From Desulfovibrio sp. (GTDB lineage: Bacteria > Desulfobacterota > Desulfovibrionia > Desulfovibrionales > Desulfovibrionaceae), in the NCBI GenBank assembly GCA_030145055.1, contig JAQYWK010000004.1:262701-326700 (forward strand): 64,000 nt of DNA, read 5' to 3'. A program made the translations under genes and the position numbers. The notes beneath the pieces were generated by a model. The model was not told the DNA's origin. It ran no database searches and saw nothing but the letters and a program-made list of their open reading frames with translations. Shown in pieces: positions 17,594 to 26,494 of this stretch (its first letter is position 1; each line of letters opens with the position of its first letter).

Positions 17594-20129
17594 CCGAGAT
17601 TACATATCTAGTCGATGGACCACGTCCTTGCTTAGTGAGCATTCCTCGTCGGACAAAATCTTGTAGATCATATATGGCTGTGCGCGTTGGAAGACGCCCG
17701 CCCACTATGTCTTGATATTCTTTTCGGGTAATTGTCTTTTTAATTCGGATCTTAGTCCATGCCATGCTTTGTCTTTCATTTAAAGGAGATGTCTCGACAG
17801 TTGCTTCAACAAGCTTGTTTTTATCGTTGTTTTGGCTTTCAAAAGGGTTTTCATTTACAGGACTGATGATTTCTTCTGATTTTGAAAAAGAAGCAGCCTC
17901 ATCATCGGAAGATGATAATTTTGCTTCGACTTCACCCTCAAGCCGTATTTCCTCTGGTTGAATGATTTTTCCTTCAGCCATGACAGTTGCTCTTGTTATG
18001 CAGTTTAGCAACTCGCGGACGTTCCCCGGCCACTGATAGGATATTAGCTTGCTGAGAGCTCCTTTACTGATGCCCATATCAGTGCGGGATGTTAATTGTT
18101 CGGCTTGCTTAAGATAATAAATGATTAACATAGGGATGTTTTCTGGGTGACTTCGTAGTGCAGGTGTCGCAATTGAGATGACTTTTAGTCTATAATACAA
18201 ATCTTCTCTGAATACTTTCTGTTCAATTAGAGAAGGTAGATCAACGTTAGTTGCGGCAATGATTCTTACATTGAACTCGATTTCCTTGTCACTACCGAGA
18301 GGTTTAATTTTTCTCGACGCAATCGCTCTGAGTAGTGATTGCTGAACTTTCGGCGATGCTGATTGGATTTCATCCAGAAATAATGTTCCCGCGTTCGCTT
18401 CATTGAAGGCTCCGCTGCGGTCTGTTTTTGCATCGGAGAAAGCTCCTTTAACGTGTCCGAATAATGCGTCCAGTAAAAGATTTTCATCAAGTGCTCCGCA
18501 ATTTATCGATACAAAGGACATTTTTTTACGGTTACTCTGATTATGGATAGCTTCCGCTACAAGCTGTTTACCTGTACCTGTTTCTCCGGAAATAAGAACA
18601 TCTACATCAACATGAGCGGCTTTTAGTATATCTGATTTCAGACTCGAAATTATCGGACCGTGTCCAATTATTTCAGGGATAAGACTTAGTTCTACATCCA
18701 CTAGAGCTTCTAACTCTCGTTTAAGATCTGCAGGTTCACGTTTGTTCACATTGAAAATAGCTTCATCTTTAGCCTGTAGCTCAGTAACTTGCTGTTTAAC
18801 TCGCCTGATAATGTTGTTGATCGAATGTTGAAGCATCTCTACATCAAAACCGCAGTATGGAAGATTAATTTCTTCTAATGTTTCCAGTGAACTCAACTCG
18901 TTCATCCTTGTTGCTAGTTTGAGGACCGGAGTTGTTAGAATTTTTCCGATGCAAAGTATAAGGAAAGATATAACTGCAATTGTGCCGATTGTGACCATAA
19001 GCATTACATCAAAGTGTTTATACCCTGCAATGATCGGGAGCTGGCTTCTATCGATAAATATAACTCCTCCGTATACTTTGGGAGGGCTATTTACAGCTGT
19101 CTTGAATTTAACAGGAGCGTATGAAAAATAATAAGAATTAACACTTGAATTGGTTTCATCTGTTTCAGCGATTTCTAGCAAACCATTTTCATTATTTTTA
19201 ATTTTCTCGAGAGCTTGCCAGTATTTTGCGTGATTTTTGTTTGGTCTGAAAGCAGAGGCGTGCCCCTGTTTTCCTAATGTTCCTTCGAAGCTTTCTCTTG
19301 CAAGAAATGTTGCGAGTTCTTTGTCCTTGTCTTGAATAGAAGCCGATTGGAAAAGAATCCAGCCTTCAGTATTTAAAAGGTAGCTGAAGCGTAATTCTTG
19401 ACTTCTGGGGAACGCCCATAAGGGGGATTTCTCTGAATTATACAGCGAAAGAATATTACGTATCTGCGATGCTTCGATTGAAAGAAATATAATTCCGGGA
19501 GGATTCTCATTGTCGCCTGGAAAGTAGGTATAAAAACGAATGACATGTGTGCGGATATGTAGATTGGAAGCTTTTGCATCAGGAAGAGGATAAACAACTT
19601 CTATTACTTGTGAAGGGTGAACTTCACCTTGCTTTAATGAGTTCAGCCTTCCGAGTTCCAACAGAGGATTCGGCGATATCCGGGATTCTTCGGTTAAGTT
19701 AATCTCGTTAATTATTCCATTTCGCTGCACAAGGACTACAGGTTCTCCTCCCGATGCAGGAAGATAAGCAAGCTCAAAATACTTGTTACCTCCGGCACGC
19801 AATTTTTTTTCCATCATGTCTCGAAGTGGTTTAGCTTGCATATCGCCTTGCGCAAAAAACAGCAGATCTGTTCTGCAGGCATCCATATATTGCTCGACTT
19901 CATGAACAATTGCCAAGGTTTGAACTTTAACAGTTCGAGTCAATGCAATGTCAACATACTCGTCCGCTACTCGGTAAGATGTATATCCTGTAAATAGTAA
20001 AATTGCTAAAATGGAGGGAAGGAGAGTGAGTAATAACTTGCCTCTGAGCCCCATTTTTCGAGATATTTTGTTTACGATGTTTCGTAAACCTTCCTTGTTG
20101 GAATTTTTATCTGATGAGGATTCAGTCAT
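17586..20129 (-). CDS. Membrane-bound sigma-54 activator with Cache-type sensor and winged-helix C-terminus
   Basis: An 847-residue protein. TM1 is at about 31-51, a periplasmic Cache-like sensor at about 55-370, TM2 at about 372-397, then a HAMP-like linker and an AAA+ sigma-54 domain: Walker A GETGTGKQ (about 518) and Walker B TLFLDEIQ (about 581). The sigma-54 contact loop reads GAFSDA instead of GAFTGA (about 561). The C-terminus (about 790-847) is not Fis-type but a winged-helix segment (KEYQDIVGGRLPTRTAIYDL, then GRGPSTRYVI). The frame opens nine codons upstream, but AAGGAG eight bases before 20,129 fixes MTESSS. That Shine-Dalgarno lies in a CCAAGG-AGA-CCTTGG hairpin. It is likely the direct sensor-activator of the island promoters. 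Confidence 0.85.
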   Translation of the reverse strand: MTESSSDKNSNKEGLRNIVNKISRKMGLRGKLLLTLLPSILAILLFTGYTSYRVADEYVDIALTRTVKVQTLAIVHEVEQYMDACRTDLLFFAQGDMQAKPLRDMMEKKLRAGGNKYFELAYLPASGGEPVVLVQRNGIINEINLTEESRISPNPLLELGRLNSLKQGEVHPSQVIEVVYPLPDAKASNLHIRTHVIRFYTYFPGDNENPPGIIFLSIEASQIRNILSLYNSEKSPLWAFPRSQELRFSYLLNTEGWILFQSASIQDKDKELATFLARESFEGTLGKQGHASAFRPNKNHAKYWQALEKIKNNENGLLEIAETDETNSSVNSYYFSYAPVKFKTAVNSPPKVYGGVIFIDRSQLPIIAGYKHFDVMLMVTIGTIAVISFLILCIGKILTTPVLKLATRMNELSSLETLEEINLPYCGFDVEMLQHSINNIIRRVKQQVTELQAKDEAIFNVNKREPADLKRELEALVDVELSLIPEIIGHGPIISSLKSDILKAAHVDVDVLISGETGTGKQLVAEAIHNQSNRKKMSFVSINCGALDENLLLDALFGHVKGAFSDAKTDRSGAFNEANAGTLFLDEIQSASPKVQQSLLRAIASRKIKPLGSDKEIEFNVRIIAATNVDLPSLIEQKVFREDLYYRLKVISIATPALRSHPENIPMLIIYYLKQAEQLTSRTDMGISKGALSKLISYQWPGNVRELLNCITRATVMAEGKIIQPEEIRLEGEVEAKLSSSDDEAASFSKSEEIISPVNENPFESQNNDKNKLVEATVETSPLNERQSMAWTKIRIKKTITRKEYQDIVGGRLPTRTAIYDLQDFVRRGMLTKQGRGPSTRYVISVK

Positions 20130-20229
20130 GCCAAGGTCTCCTTGGGGATAGATCATTTTTACTGTCGATAGTTCAAAATTTCACTATCTTTTGCGATATG
20201 CCTCTTCGCTGTGTATTGTCAATAGCTTT

Positions 20230-20245
20230 TGGCATACGCCTTGCT
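20230..20245 (+). promoter_or_regulatory. Sigma-54 promoter of the free histidine kinase
   Basis: TGGCATACGCCTTGCT, ten bases between GG and GC. A single TTTTGCGATATG, resembling the activator box, lies 42 bases upstream (20,189). The kinase ATG is about 115 bases downstream. Confidence 0.6.
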
Positions 20246-20357
20246 TAATAAATATATTAAGTGTTAATTTTTGATCATGGTTTTTGCTAGATAATATAAT
20301 GACTTGTAATGGTTGGGTAATATTAATTAATGTGGCAATTTCGTGCAAAAGGATTTC

Positions 20358-22034
20358 ATGATGAAAAGAAAGTTGTATCGCGGAGTTCATAAACTCCTTC
20401 TTGTTTCAATGATTGTTGTGCCCGCCTTACCACTCCTTTTGGCGGTGACTATCGGTTATTATTCCTATTCAAAAACAACGGAAAAATTGGTTGTAAGTGC
20501 TATTCGTCAATCTGCTATAGATCATAGGGACATAATTTCGGTATTTCTTAAAGAGAGACAGTCAGATTTGCAGGAATATTTGAATTTAATACCCCCTGAG
20601 CATTTGAAGGGAGGGGGGGAGCATGAAGAGATTGCTTTGATGTATAAATATGCCGGTGGTGTATTTCAGGATTTAGGCTTGATTGCACCGGGGGGAGTTC
20701 AGGTTTCATATGCAGGGGCGTATGAACTAGCTGAAATGAAATATCTTGACGCTCCATGGTATCAGGGAGCTGTTAAAAAAGGTTATTATGTTAGCGATGT
20801 TTATTTAGGATATCGTAATGTTCCACATTTTGTTGTGGCAGTCATGAGGCGCATAGATGGTAAGCCGTGGGTGCTACGAGGTACTATTAATCCTGATATA
20901 TTTAGAAAACTTGTTGATGGAGTTAAACTTGGGGACACTGGTGAAGCTTATATTGTAAGTCAGGATGGCAAGTTTCAGACTGCGCGCAGATCCGGTGGAA
21001 GACTTCTCGAAAACGATTTGTTTAATTATCCTTCTCAGAAAAAAAATATAATGACGTTTCTTGGAAATGATGACGGTGCTGATTATTTGCTTGCGTCTGC
21101 TCTTATGAATGATGGTAAATGGCGGCTTATTGTCCGGCAAAAGAGAAGTGATGCCTTCCGGTCAACTACCAATTCCGGATATACAATTCTCATTATCCTT
21201 CTTTGTGGTGGGGCTTTTATTGTTGTTCTGGCTTTTTTTGCCAGTCGCAAAATTTATGAAACACTTGAACATCAAGCCAATGATGTCTGTGTACTTGAAA
21301 ATCAGCTTATGCGGGCAGTTCGTCTTGCTGAACTCGGAGAAATGTCGGCGGGCTTTGCTCATGAAATAAATAATCCATTGCAAATAATGAAAAGTGATCT
21401 CGCATTGTTGGAAATGGTCCTTAAAGATGCACTGTCAAGCGATTGTGATCCGGTAATACGCGATGAGGTTTATGAGATTGCAGCACAGTTCAAGTTGCAA
21501 ATCGATCGTTGCGCTGGGATTACACGTGAAATCCTTAATTTCGGACGAAGCAGTAAGCCTGAGTTGCAGAATATTAATCTTGCAGTTTATTTACCTGGAG
21601 TGGGAAATCTGGTTGAAAAAAATGCCAATGTTCATGGCATACAACTGAGCTGTGTAATCAGTCCTGACACACCTTTCGTTGAGGTAGACCCCGGGCAGTT
21701 GCAGCAAGTTATGGTCAATCTGCTTAATAATGCGATTCATGCAGTTATTGACCGTTATGGTTCTGAAGGTGGAAAAGTCCTTGTTACTGCTGAACGTAGA
21801 ACGGATGGAAGCGCTGTTATTAAGGTCAGCGATAACGGAACAGGTATCAGCCCGGATAATATGACAAAGGTTTTTGTTCCTTTTTTTTCAACCAAGGCTC
21901 CGGGAAAGGGAACGGGCCTTGGTCTGTCAGTGTGTCACACAATAATAAGCTCTCTCGGAGGTACTCTCATTGTTGAGAGTGTTATGAATGAGGGCACAGT
22001 TTTTACGATAACTTTACCTGGAATTAGTAACTAG
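20358..22034 (+). CDS. Cache-domain sensor histidine kinase (HK1)
   Basis: A 558-residue membrane kinase. TM1 is at about 12-34, dCache periplasmic sensor at about 40-270 ([20 protein letters not shown]), TM2 at about 275-297. HisKA has [13 protein letters not shown] (His about 335). HATPase has [17 protein letters not shown] and [10 protein letters not shown]. The frame opens at a GTG five codons earlier, but AAGGA before the ATG pair at 20,358/20,361 favours that start. It is monocistronic: a terminator follows and a new sigma-54 operon begins beyond. The same sensor type recurs in HK2 and HK6. The ligand is unknown. Confidence 0.92.
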   Translation: MMKRKLYRGVHKLLLVSMIVVPALPLLLAVTIGYYSYSKTTEKLVVSAIRQSAIDHRDIISVFLKERQSDLQEYLNLIPPEHLKGGGEHEEIALMYKYAGGVFQDLGLIAPGGVQVSYAGAYELAEMKYLDAPWYQGAVKKGYYVSDVYLGYRNVPHFVVAVMRRIDGKPWVLRGTINPDIFRKLVDGVKLGDTGEAYIVSQDGKFQTARRSGGRLLENDLFNYPSQKKNIMTFLGNDDGADYLLASALMNDGKWRLIVRQKRSDAFRSTTNSGYTILIILLCGGAFIVVLAFFASRKIYETLEHQANDVCVLENQLMRAVRLAELGEMSAGFAHEINNPLQIMKSDLALLEMVLKDALSSDCDPVIRDEVYEIAAQFKLQIDRCAGITREILNFGRSSKPELQNINLAVYLPGVGNLVEKNANVHGIQLSCVISPDTPFVEVDPGQLQQVMVNLLNNAIHAVIDRYGSEGGKVLVTAERRTDGSAVIKVSDNGTGISPDNMTKVFVPFFSTKAPGKGTGLGLSVCHTIISSLGGTLIVESVMNEGTVFTITLPGISN

Positions 22035-22114
22035 TTTTGAATTATTGAATTCTTTTTAACAGTGTATGTGATTAAGCTTTATAACTTGTAGCGAATTCTA
22101 ATATTAATACTTTT

Positions 22115-22168
22115 AAAAATCCTTTTTGACTCGGCATAAATTTGCTGGGCAAGAAGGATTTTTTTTTG
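22115..22168 (+). terminator. Terminator of HK1
   Basis: AAAAATCCTTTTTG pairs with CAAGAAGGATTTTT (one mismatch), followed by further T. It lies 80 bases after the kinase stop and just before the activator boxes of the next operon. Confidence 0.7.
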
Positions 22169-22179
22169 GAAAATTATTA

Positions 22180-22222
22180 TTTTGCGTGATTTGTAAATTT
22201 TATAACAAGGTTTTGCGTGATT
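22180..22222 (+). promoter_or_regulatory. Paired activator boxes of operon 1
   Basis: TTTTGCGTGATT occurs exactly twice, at 22,180-22,191 and 22,211-22,222 (31 bases apart), ending 29 bases before the -24/-12 promoter. The same box pair precedes the MCP gene at 14,561. It probably binds a sigma-54 activator, either the membrane-bound one at 17,586 or the NtrC-type one at 36,024. Confidence 0.7.
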
Positions 22223-22250
22223 AAAATCTGTGAATTCAATTGTTTACGCT

Positions 22251-22266
22251 TGGCACGTTGGTTGCA
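22251..22266 (+). promoter_or_regulatory. Sigma-54 promoter of operon 1
   Basis: TGGCACGTTGGTTGCA, a full match to the TGGCACG-N4-TTGCA consensus with correct GG-GC spacing. It drives a run of same-strand genes to 37,442. A longer open frame beginning at 22,240 would cover this promoter, so the first gene must start later. Confidence 0.9.
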
Positions 22267-22341
22267 AAAGTAGGCGTTAGATATTCGTATAAAACAAATG
22301 GGAATAATGCCCAAAGAAGTCAGACACAATGTGAGACAGCT

Positions 22342-22764
22342 ATGGAACAGATGAAAATCATGCTTGTAGATGATGAAGAGCGTCTGCTCAGCACAACAAA
22401 AAAACTTTTCGAGAAGATGGGGATTGATGTTTTTACGTCAACGTCCGGAAAGGATGCTCTCGAACAGCTTGCGACTGAAGACGTACATGTAATCTTCCTG
22501 GATATAAAGATGCCTGGAATGGATGGCATGGAGACTTTGCAGCGTATCAAGAAAGATTATCCGCTTATCGAAGTGATCATTCTTACTGGACACGCAACGA
22601 TGGAGTCCGCAGTGGAAGGCCTTAAGCTGGGTGCGATGGATTTCCTGATTAAGCCTGTGAGTATGAAAGATATTCTTGGGAAGGTTGAGGAGGCTTTTGA
22701 AAAAGTTTCACGCCATAAGCAAAAAATTCTTTCTGCCTGGATGGCTGATGTTTCCGAAAGGTAG
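22342..22764 (+). CDS. Stand-alone receiver protein (RR1)
   Basis: A 140-residue CheY-like receiver starting MEQMKIMLVDDEERLL. It has the acidic pair, phospho-Asp in FLDIKMPGMDG, Thr in LTGHA and Lys in IKPV. It has no output domain; after the receiver only a short helical tail remains. The start is chosen after the promoter; M at 22,351 is an alternative, and neither has a strong Shine-Dalgarno. It is the first gene of operon 1, followed by a CBS-fused receiver. Confidence 0.9.
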   Translation: MEQMKIMLVDDEERLLSTTKKLFEKMGIDVFTSTSGKDALEQLATEDVHVIFLDIKMPGMDGMETLQRIKKDYPLIEVIILTGHATMESAVEGLKLGAMDFLIKPVSMKDILGKVEEAFEKVSRHKQKILSAWMADVSER

Positions 22765-22800
22765 AAAGTAAAAACCGATAGAACTTCAAGGAGGTTGATA

Positions 22801-23700
22801 ATGAGTAAAATTAAGGTCCTCATGGTCGACGATGAGGAACGCTTCCGCAACACGACAGCGAAGATACTGTCCCGCAAAGGATTTCAAACTATTCTAGCTG
22901 CGAGTGGCGAAGAAGCCTTGGAAAAACTAGGGGGAAATCCGGATGTAGTTATTCTGGATGTGAAGATGAGTGGAATGGACGGGCATCAGACATTAGAGAA
23001 GATTAAAGCGATTATGCCCGATCTTCCGATTATCATGCTTACAGGTCATGGAGATCTTTCCGGTGCCAGAAAAGCTTACAAAACCGGCGCATTCGATTTT
23101 CTTGCTAAGCCATGTGACATTGATCTTTTAGCTGATAAAATCCATGACGCTTACATTTCTGCCTCCAAAAAACCGTATCAGGAGAAGTTGGCAGAGGAAA
23201 TAATGATTCCTCTGGATGACTATACCCTGATTTCGGATAACAGCACCGTACGTGATGCAATCGCAGCACTGAAAAAGGCCATGAGCGAATTTGTGGCTAC
23301 GAATAAGTTGATGGACACAGGACATCGTTCGGTTGTTGTCACTAACTCAAACGGCAGCGTTGCTGGTATACTTAATCCCCTAAATCTTATCAACGCAATT
23401 AGGCCCGATTATCTGACAGCCCCTAAGCCTTCTATGGCAGACAGTCTGCAGTATTCAGCCATGTTCTGGGAAGGGCTTTTCACTTCCCGCGTTAAAGAAA
23501 TTATGAACAGACCTGTGCGTGAACTGATGTCTGAAATCCTTCCGATCATTAGCTTTGACGCAAACCTGATGGATGTTGCCAATAACATGGTGACCATGCC
23601 TGCACGGCGCATGGTTGTTCAGAAGGAAGGCAGGGATATAGGCATCGTCCGGGAGCAGGAAATCTTTTATGAGATCGCCCGGATAATATCATCTAATTAA
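22801..23700 (+). CDS. Response regulator with a CBS-domain pair (RR2)
   Basis: A 299-residue protein: receiver at about 1-125 (VDDEERF, ILDVKMSGMDG, LTGHGD, AKPCD), then two CBS motifs (IMIPLDDYTLISDNSTVRDAI and HRSVVVTNSNGSVAGIL; VRELMSEILPIISFDANLMDVA and RRMVVQKEGRDIGIV). CBS pairs usually sense adenosyl nucleotides and often regulate transporters. A DASS-type anion transporter follows by 31 bases, so this may couple phosphorylation and energy state to it. AGGAGG precedes the ATG at 22,801 (a TTG six bases earlier is not needed). Confidence 0.9.
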   Translation: MSKIKVLMVDDEERFRNTTAKILSRKGFQTILAASGEEALEKLGGNPDVVILDVKMSGMDGHQTLEKIKAIMPDLPIIMLTGHGDLSGARKAYKTGAFDFLAKPCDIDLLADKIHDAYISASKKPYQEKLAEEIMIPLDDYTLISDNSTVRDAIAALKKAMSEFVATNKLMDTGHRSVVVTNSNGSVAGILNPLNLINAIRPDYLTAPKPSMADSLQYSAMFWEGLFTSRVKEIMNRPVRELMSEILPIISFDANLMDVANNMVTMPARRMVVQKEGRDIGIVREQEIFYEIARIISSN

Positions 23701-23731
23701 TTATACTGAAGTAAAGCGATAGAGGTGAAAC

Positions 23732-25582
23732 ATGGCACAAGCAGAAAAAAGGGCGACAGGTTACGATAAGTTCGTCAACTGGAAGTTGCTGATAATTCCA
23801 GTAGTAATATTCATGGTGCTCCTTATTCTTCCTGCAACACAGGGAATGAAAAAGGTGGGAATGCAGTATTCCGTTGGCCCGAAGATTGTAACTAATTATA
23901 TTTGTGAACAACTTTTTAACACTAAAAGTTACAAAGTTGAGCAGTGGCAGGTGTTGACTGCCCAGATGATGGAACAAAATATGCGCATGGGAGCTTTATC
24001 CAAGGCTCGTTTTATGAAGCGTGATGCTAAGTGGTTGAAGAAATACAAGATTCAAGCTGATTCAGCTAATTTGAAAAAGGCTCTTAATTACGTAGACATT
24101 AAACTTACAGATAAAGCTTATATCACGGTAATGAAGAGCGCGTTTGAGCTTCGGAATAAGAATCTTTCGTATGAGGATTTATCCTCTTCAGAAAAGAAGA
24201 GTGCTGATAAGGGAGCATGGAAAATTCAGGTTGCCATCGCGATGGTTGTCTTTGTTGTCTTTTGCTTCATGACAGAATGTATGCCACTTCCCGGTGTCGC
24301 ATTTTGTATAGGTCTAATTCTTGTCTTTACTGGAGTCGTTTCACGAAGTGAGGTTGCAAGTCTTTATTGGTCTGATGCCTGCTGGTTTATCATGGGCTCG
24401 CTGATGTTCGCGGCCGCTTTCGTCAAGACTGGAGTGGATAAGAGAATGTGTCTGCTCATGTTTAAAAAACTGGCAGTTCCTAATGTGCGCTGGATTACGT
24501 TGATATTCTTCCTCGTAATTAGCCCGCTCGCCGCGTTTATTTCAGACCATGCACTGGCAGCAATGTTTCTGCCTATCGGTATGTTGCTTTATCAGAACAG
24601 TCTCACTGACGAGATTCCTGAAGATAAGGAACTTGCCAAGATGCTGATGATCGCAATTGCTATGGCTTGTAACATCGGTGGTCCAGGTGCTCCTTCCGGT
24701 GGTGCACGAAACGTTATTATGATGACTTATTTGTCAGACATGTTCGGCATGGACATTGGTTATGCCCAGTGGATCATGTATTGTATGCCGTTTGTCATCG
24801 TGATGATTCCTTTCACATGGATTGTAACCAATACCGTGTTTAAGCCGAAAATTCGTTCTTTAGCTCCAGCTATGCGTCACCTCGAAGGTGAAATAATAAA
24901 GATGGGCAAGTGGAACAAGAACCAGATCTGGGCAATGATCATTTTTGTTTTTATGGTCTTCGGTTGGTTTACCGAGAAGGCTTTCTTCAACATGGGAATC
25001 TATCCTATCCGCTTGGGCATCGGTGTAATAGCCGTTGCCGGAGCTGTGGCTTACCTGTTGACTGGTGTTGTTAACTGGCGAGATTATCAGGAGAAGGTCG
25101 ATTGGGGTGTAGTCTGGCTTTATGCGGGTGCAATCATCTTTGGTCGTACATTGGACAAGACCGGTGCTGCATATTGGTTAGCTCAGTCTGTTATCGATAC
25201 TCTTGCTCCGCTTGGTATGGATAAGGGTATTCCACTCATGTTGACCTCGAATGGTTTGACAGCTGTACTGACAAACTTAATGGCGGATGGTCCGGCCGCG
25301 GCCGCAGTTGGTCCTATAACTTTGAATATGGCTAGTATTGTCCATCCGGGAACAACGTTCCTGCCGTTTATGGCAATGGCTACAGCTATTTCATCTTCCT
25401 TTGCTTACTGCCTCATTATCGGAACTCCCCCTAACGCAATTGTATACGCTTCAGGATATCTTGAGCCTAAGGATTACCTTAGAGTCGGGGTGCCTATGTG
25501 GTTTATCGCGAACATTATGATCGTTATTCTCACATCACTATACTGGTGTGGAATTGGATTTGGTGGGTTACCGGGGTTTTAA
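23732..25582 (+). CDS. DASS/SLC13-family anion transporter
   Basis: A 616-residue Na+- or H+-coupled anion permease (sulfate, phosphate or dicarboxylate type). TM1 is at about 15-34. An unusual roughly 130-residue soluble segment (about 35-160) separates it from the conventional DASS core. The core has both hairpin signatures, FISDHALAAMFLPIGMLL (about 270-290) and the C-terminal SNGLTAVLTNLMADGP with GTPPNAIVYASGYL (about 505-580). In a sulfate reducer sulfate is an attractive substrate, but family members vary. GAGGTG precedes the ATG. A roughly 50-residue membrane peptide and a Yip1-type protein follow. Confidence 0.88.
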   Translation: MAQAEKRATGYDKFVNWKLLIIPVVIFMVLLILPATQGMKKVGMQYSVGPKIVTNYICEQLFNTKSYKVEQWQVLTAQMMEQNMRMGALSKARFMKRDAKWLKKYKIQADSANLKKALNYVDIKLTDKAYITVMKSAFELRNKNLSYEDLSSSEKKSADKGAWKIQVAIAMVVFVVFCFMTECMPLPGVAFCIGLILVFTGVVSRSEVASLYWSDACWFIMGSLMFAAAFVKTGVDKRMCLLMFKKLAVPNVRWITLIFFLVISPLAAFISDHALAAMFLPIGMLLYQNSLTDEIPEDKELAKMLMIAIAMACNIGGPGAPSGGARNVIMMTYLSDMFGMDIGYAQWIMYCMPFVIVMIPFTWIVTNTVFKPKIRSLAPAMRHLEGEIIKMGKWNKNQIWAMIIFVFMVFGWFTEKAFFNMGIYPIRLGIGVIAVAGAVAYLLTGVVNWRDYQEKVDWGVVWLYAGAIIFGRTLDKTGAAYWLAQSVIDTLAPLGMDKGIPLMLTSNGLTAVLTNLMADGPAAAAVGPITLNMASIVHPGTTFLPFMAMATAISSSFAYCLIIGTPPNAIVYASGYLEPKDYLRVGVPMWFIANIMIVILTSLYWCGIGFGGLPGF

Positions 25583-25655
25583 TAAACGATAATCAGGCTT
25601 ATATACCCCAGCGGTTTCCCTTTCGAGGGGGCCGCCGGGCCATGAGGGTAATATT

Positions 25656-25808
25656 ATGAAAAGTAGTGAAAAAAAAGAACAACTCTTTGTTTATAAAAAT
25701 GGCACCACTTATTTTACAAAGCAAACCGAGCGGAGATTTCTTTTTATTCTCACGCTTATCATGCTCGGCTGGGGCATGGTTGAAGGTTTTAATAGATTCA
25801 TAGGCTAG
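25656..25808 (+). CDS. Small single-pass membrane protein (50 aa)
   Basis: A short open frame: charged N-terminus MKSSEKKEQLF, KNGTTYFTKQTERRF, then one hydrophobic helix FLFILTLIMLGWGMV (about 29-43) and FNRFIG. GAGGG lies seven to eight bases upstream, and the next gene starts 11 bases after its stop, so the spacing is operonic. A hairpin (GCGG...CCGC, 25,611-25,635) precedes it. Possibly an accessory subunit of the adjacent DASS transporter; no family recognised. Confidence 0.65.
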   Translation: MKSSEKKEQLFVYKNGTTYFTKQTERRFLFILTLIMLGWGMVEGFNRFIG

Positions 25809-25818
25809 GAGGAATATT

Positions 25819-26367
25819 ATGGAAGCTTCATGCACGCATGCTGAAAAGATGGGAGTAAGGGAGTATATGGATACTCTTTTCGCGATTATGCGTTCTCCGG
25901 TTAAATATTTTGAAAGTGTTGCAGATGAGAGTGGATCTAGACGCGCACTTTTCTTTTTAATGATTTCGGGAATTTTTTATTGCTCGGTAAGCATGACATA
26001 TTTTTTTGAAAATTCCTTCACCATGGGCGTTATTATGATGATTAACGCCATTTTTATGCCTGCGCTTGGAGCTGCTTTTTCCTTTTGCATGATCAGTATG
26101 TCGACCCGGAGCAGAGTGCCATACGGTAAAATATTTAATGTATATGCTTATGCCGGTGGTGCTCTCATGGTCATTTCGTGGATTCCCGGTCTTGCAATGG
26201 TTTTGGAGCCTGTTCGCGCCGTGCTTGTAGGAATAGGTCTGGTAAAAGCGTGCGGTTTAGGAAAGATGCAGGCGGTATTTTTAGTTATAATAACTGCTGT
26301 TTTATTATTGATATTTTTTTGGACAGCCGCTCCGTTGGTTTTGGAATTGCGTTCAGTGTTCGGGTAG
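25819..26367 (+). CDS. YIP1-family membrane protein
   Basis: A 182-residue integral membrane protein with about five hydrophobic segments. YMDTLFAIMRSPVKYFESV at the N-terminus and NVYAYAGGALMVISWIPG (about 110-128) are typical of the prokaryotic Yip1 domain. The function of bacterial members is not established. It sits between the small membrane protein and a stand-alone receiver, with AGGAGG upstream. Confidence 0.8.
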   Translation: MEASCTHAEKMGVREYMDTLFAIMRSPVKYFESVADESGSRRALFFLMISGIFYCSVSMTYFFENSFTMGVIMMINAIFMPALGAAFSFCMISMSTRSRVPYGKIFNVYAYAGGALMVISWIPGLAMVLEPVRAVLVGIGLVKACGLGKMQAVFLVIITAVLLLIFFWTAAPLVLELRSVFG

Positions 26368-26434
26368 CGGTTAAGCAATAACGATTTTTATCTGTACGCA
26401 AAATGATCTGCTCTCACCCCCCCCTCACACGACT

Positions 26435-26461
26435 GGACCGGGGACACATAGTCCTCGGTCC
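26435..26461 (+). other. Intercistronic hairpin
   Basis: GGACCGGGGAC / GTCCTCGGTCC (one G-U) around ACATA, 34 bases before the RR3 start. No T-run follows, so it is more likely an mRNA processing or stability element than a terminator. Confidence 0.5.
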
Positions 26462-26494
26462 CAATGGTAAGAAACTTATTGAGGAGTATCAGAC

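Noticed and set aside
20333-20348. A second -24/-12-like site (TGGCAATTTCGTGCAA) immediately before HK1
   Set aside because: Only nine bases separate GG and GC, and transcription would begin at the start codon. The correctly spaced site at 20,230 is preferred.
22240-22341. A longer first gene of operon 1 starting at 22,240
   Set aside because: The extension covers the perfect sigma-54 promoter and its residues do not look like a receiver N-terminus.
26435-26461. A terminator splitting operon 1 before RR3
   Set aside because: The stem is strong but no T-run follows, and the following gene has normal operon spacing from it.
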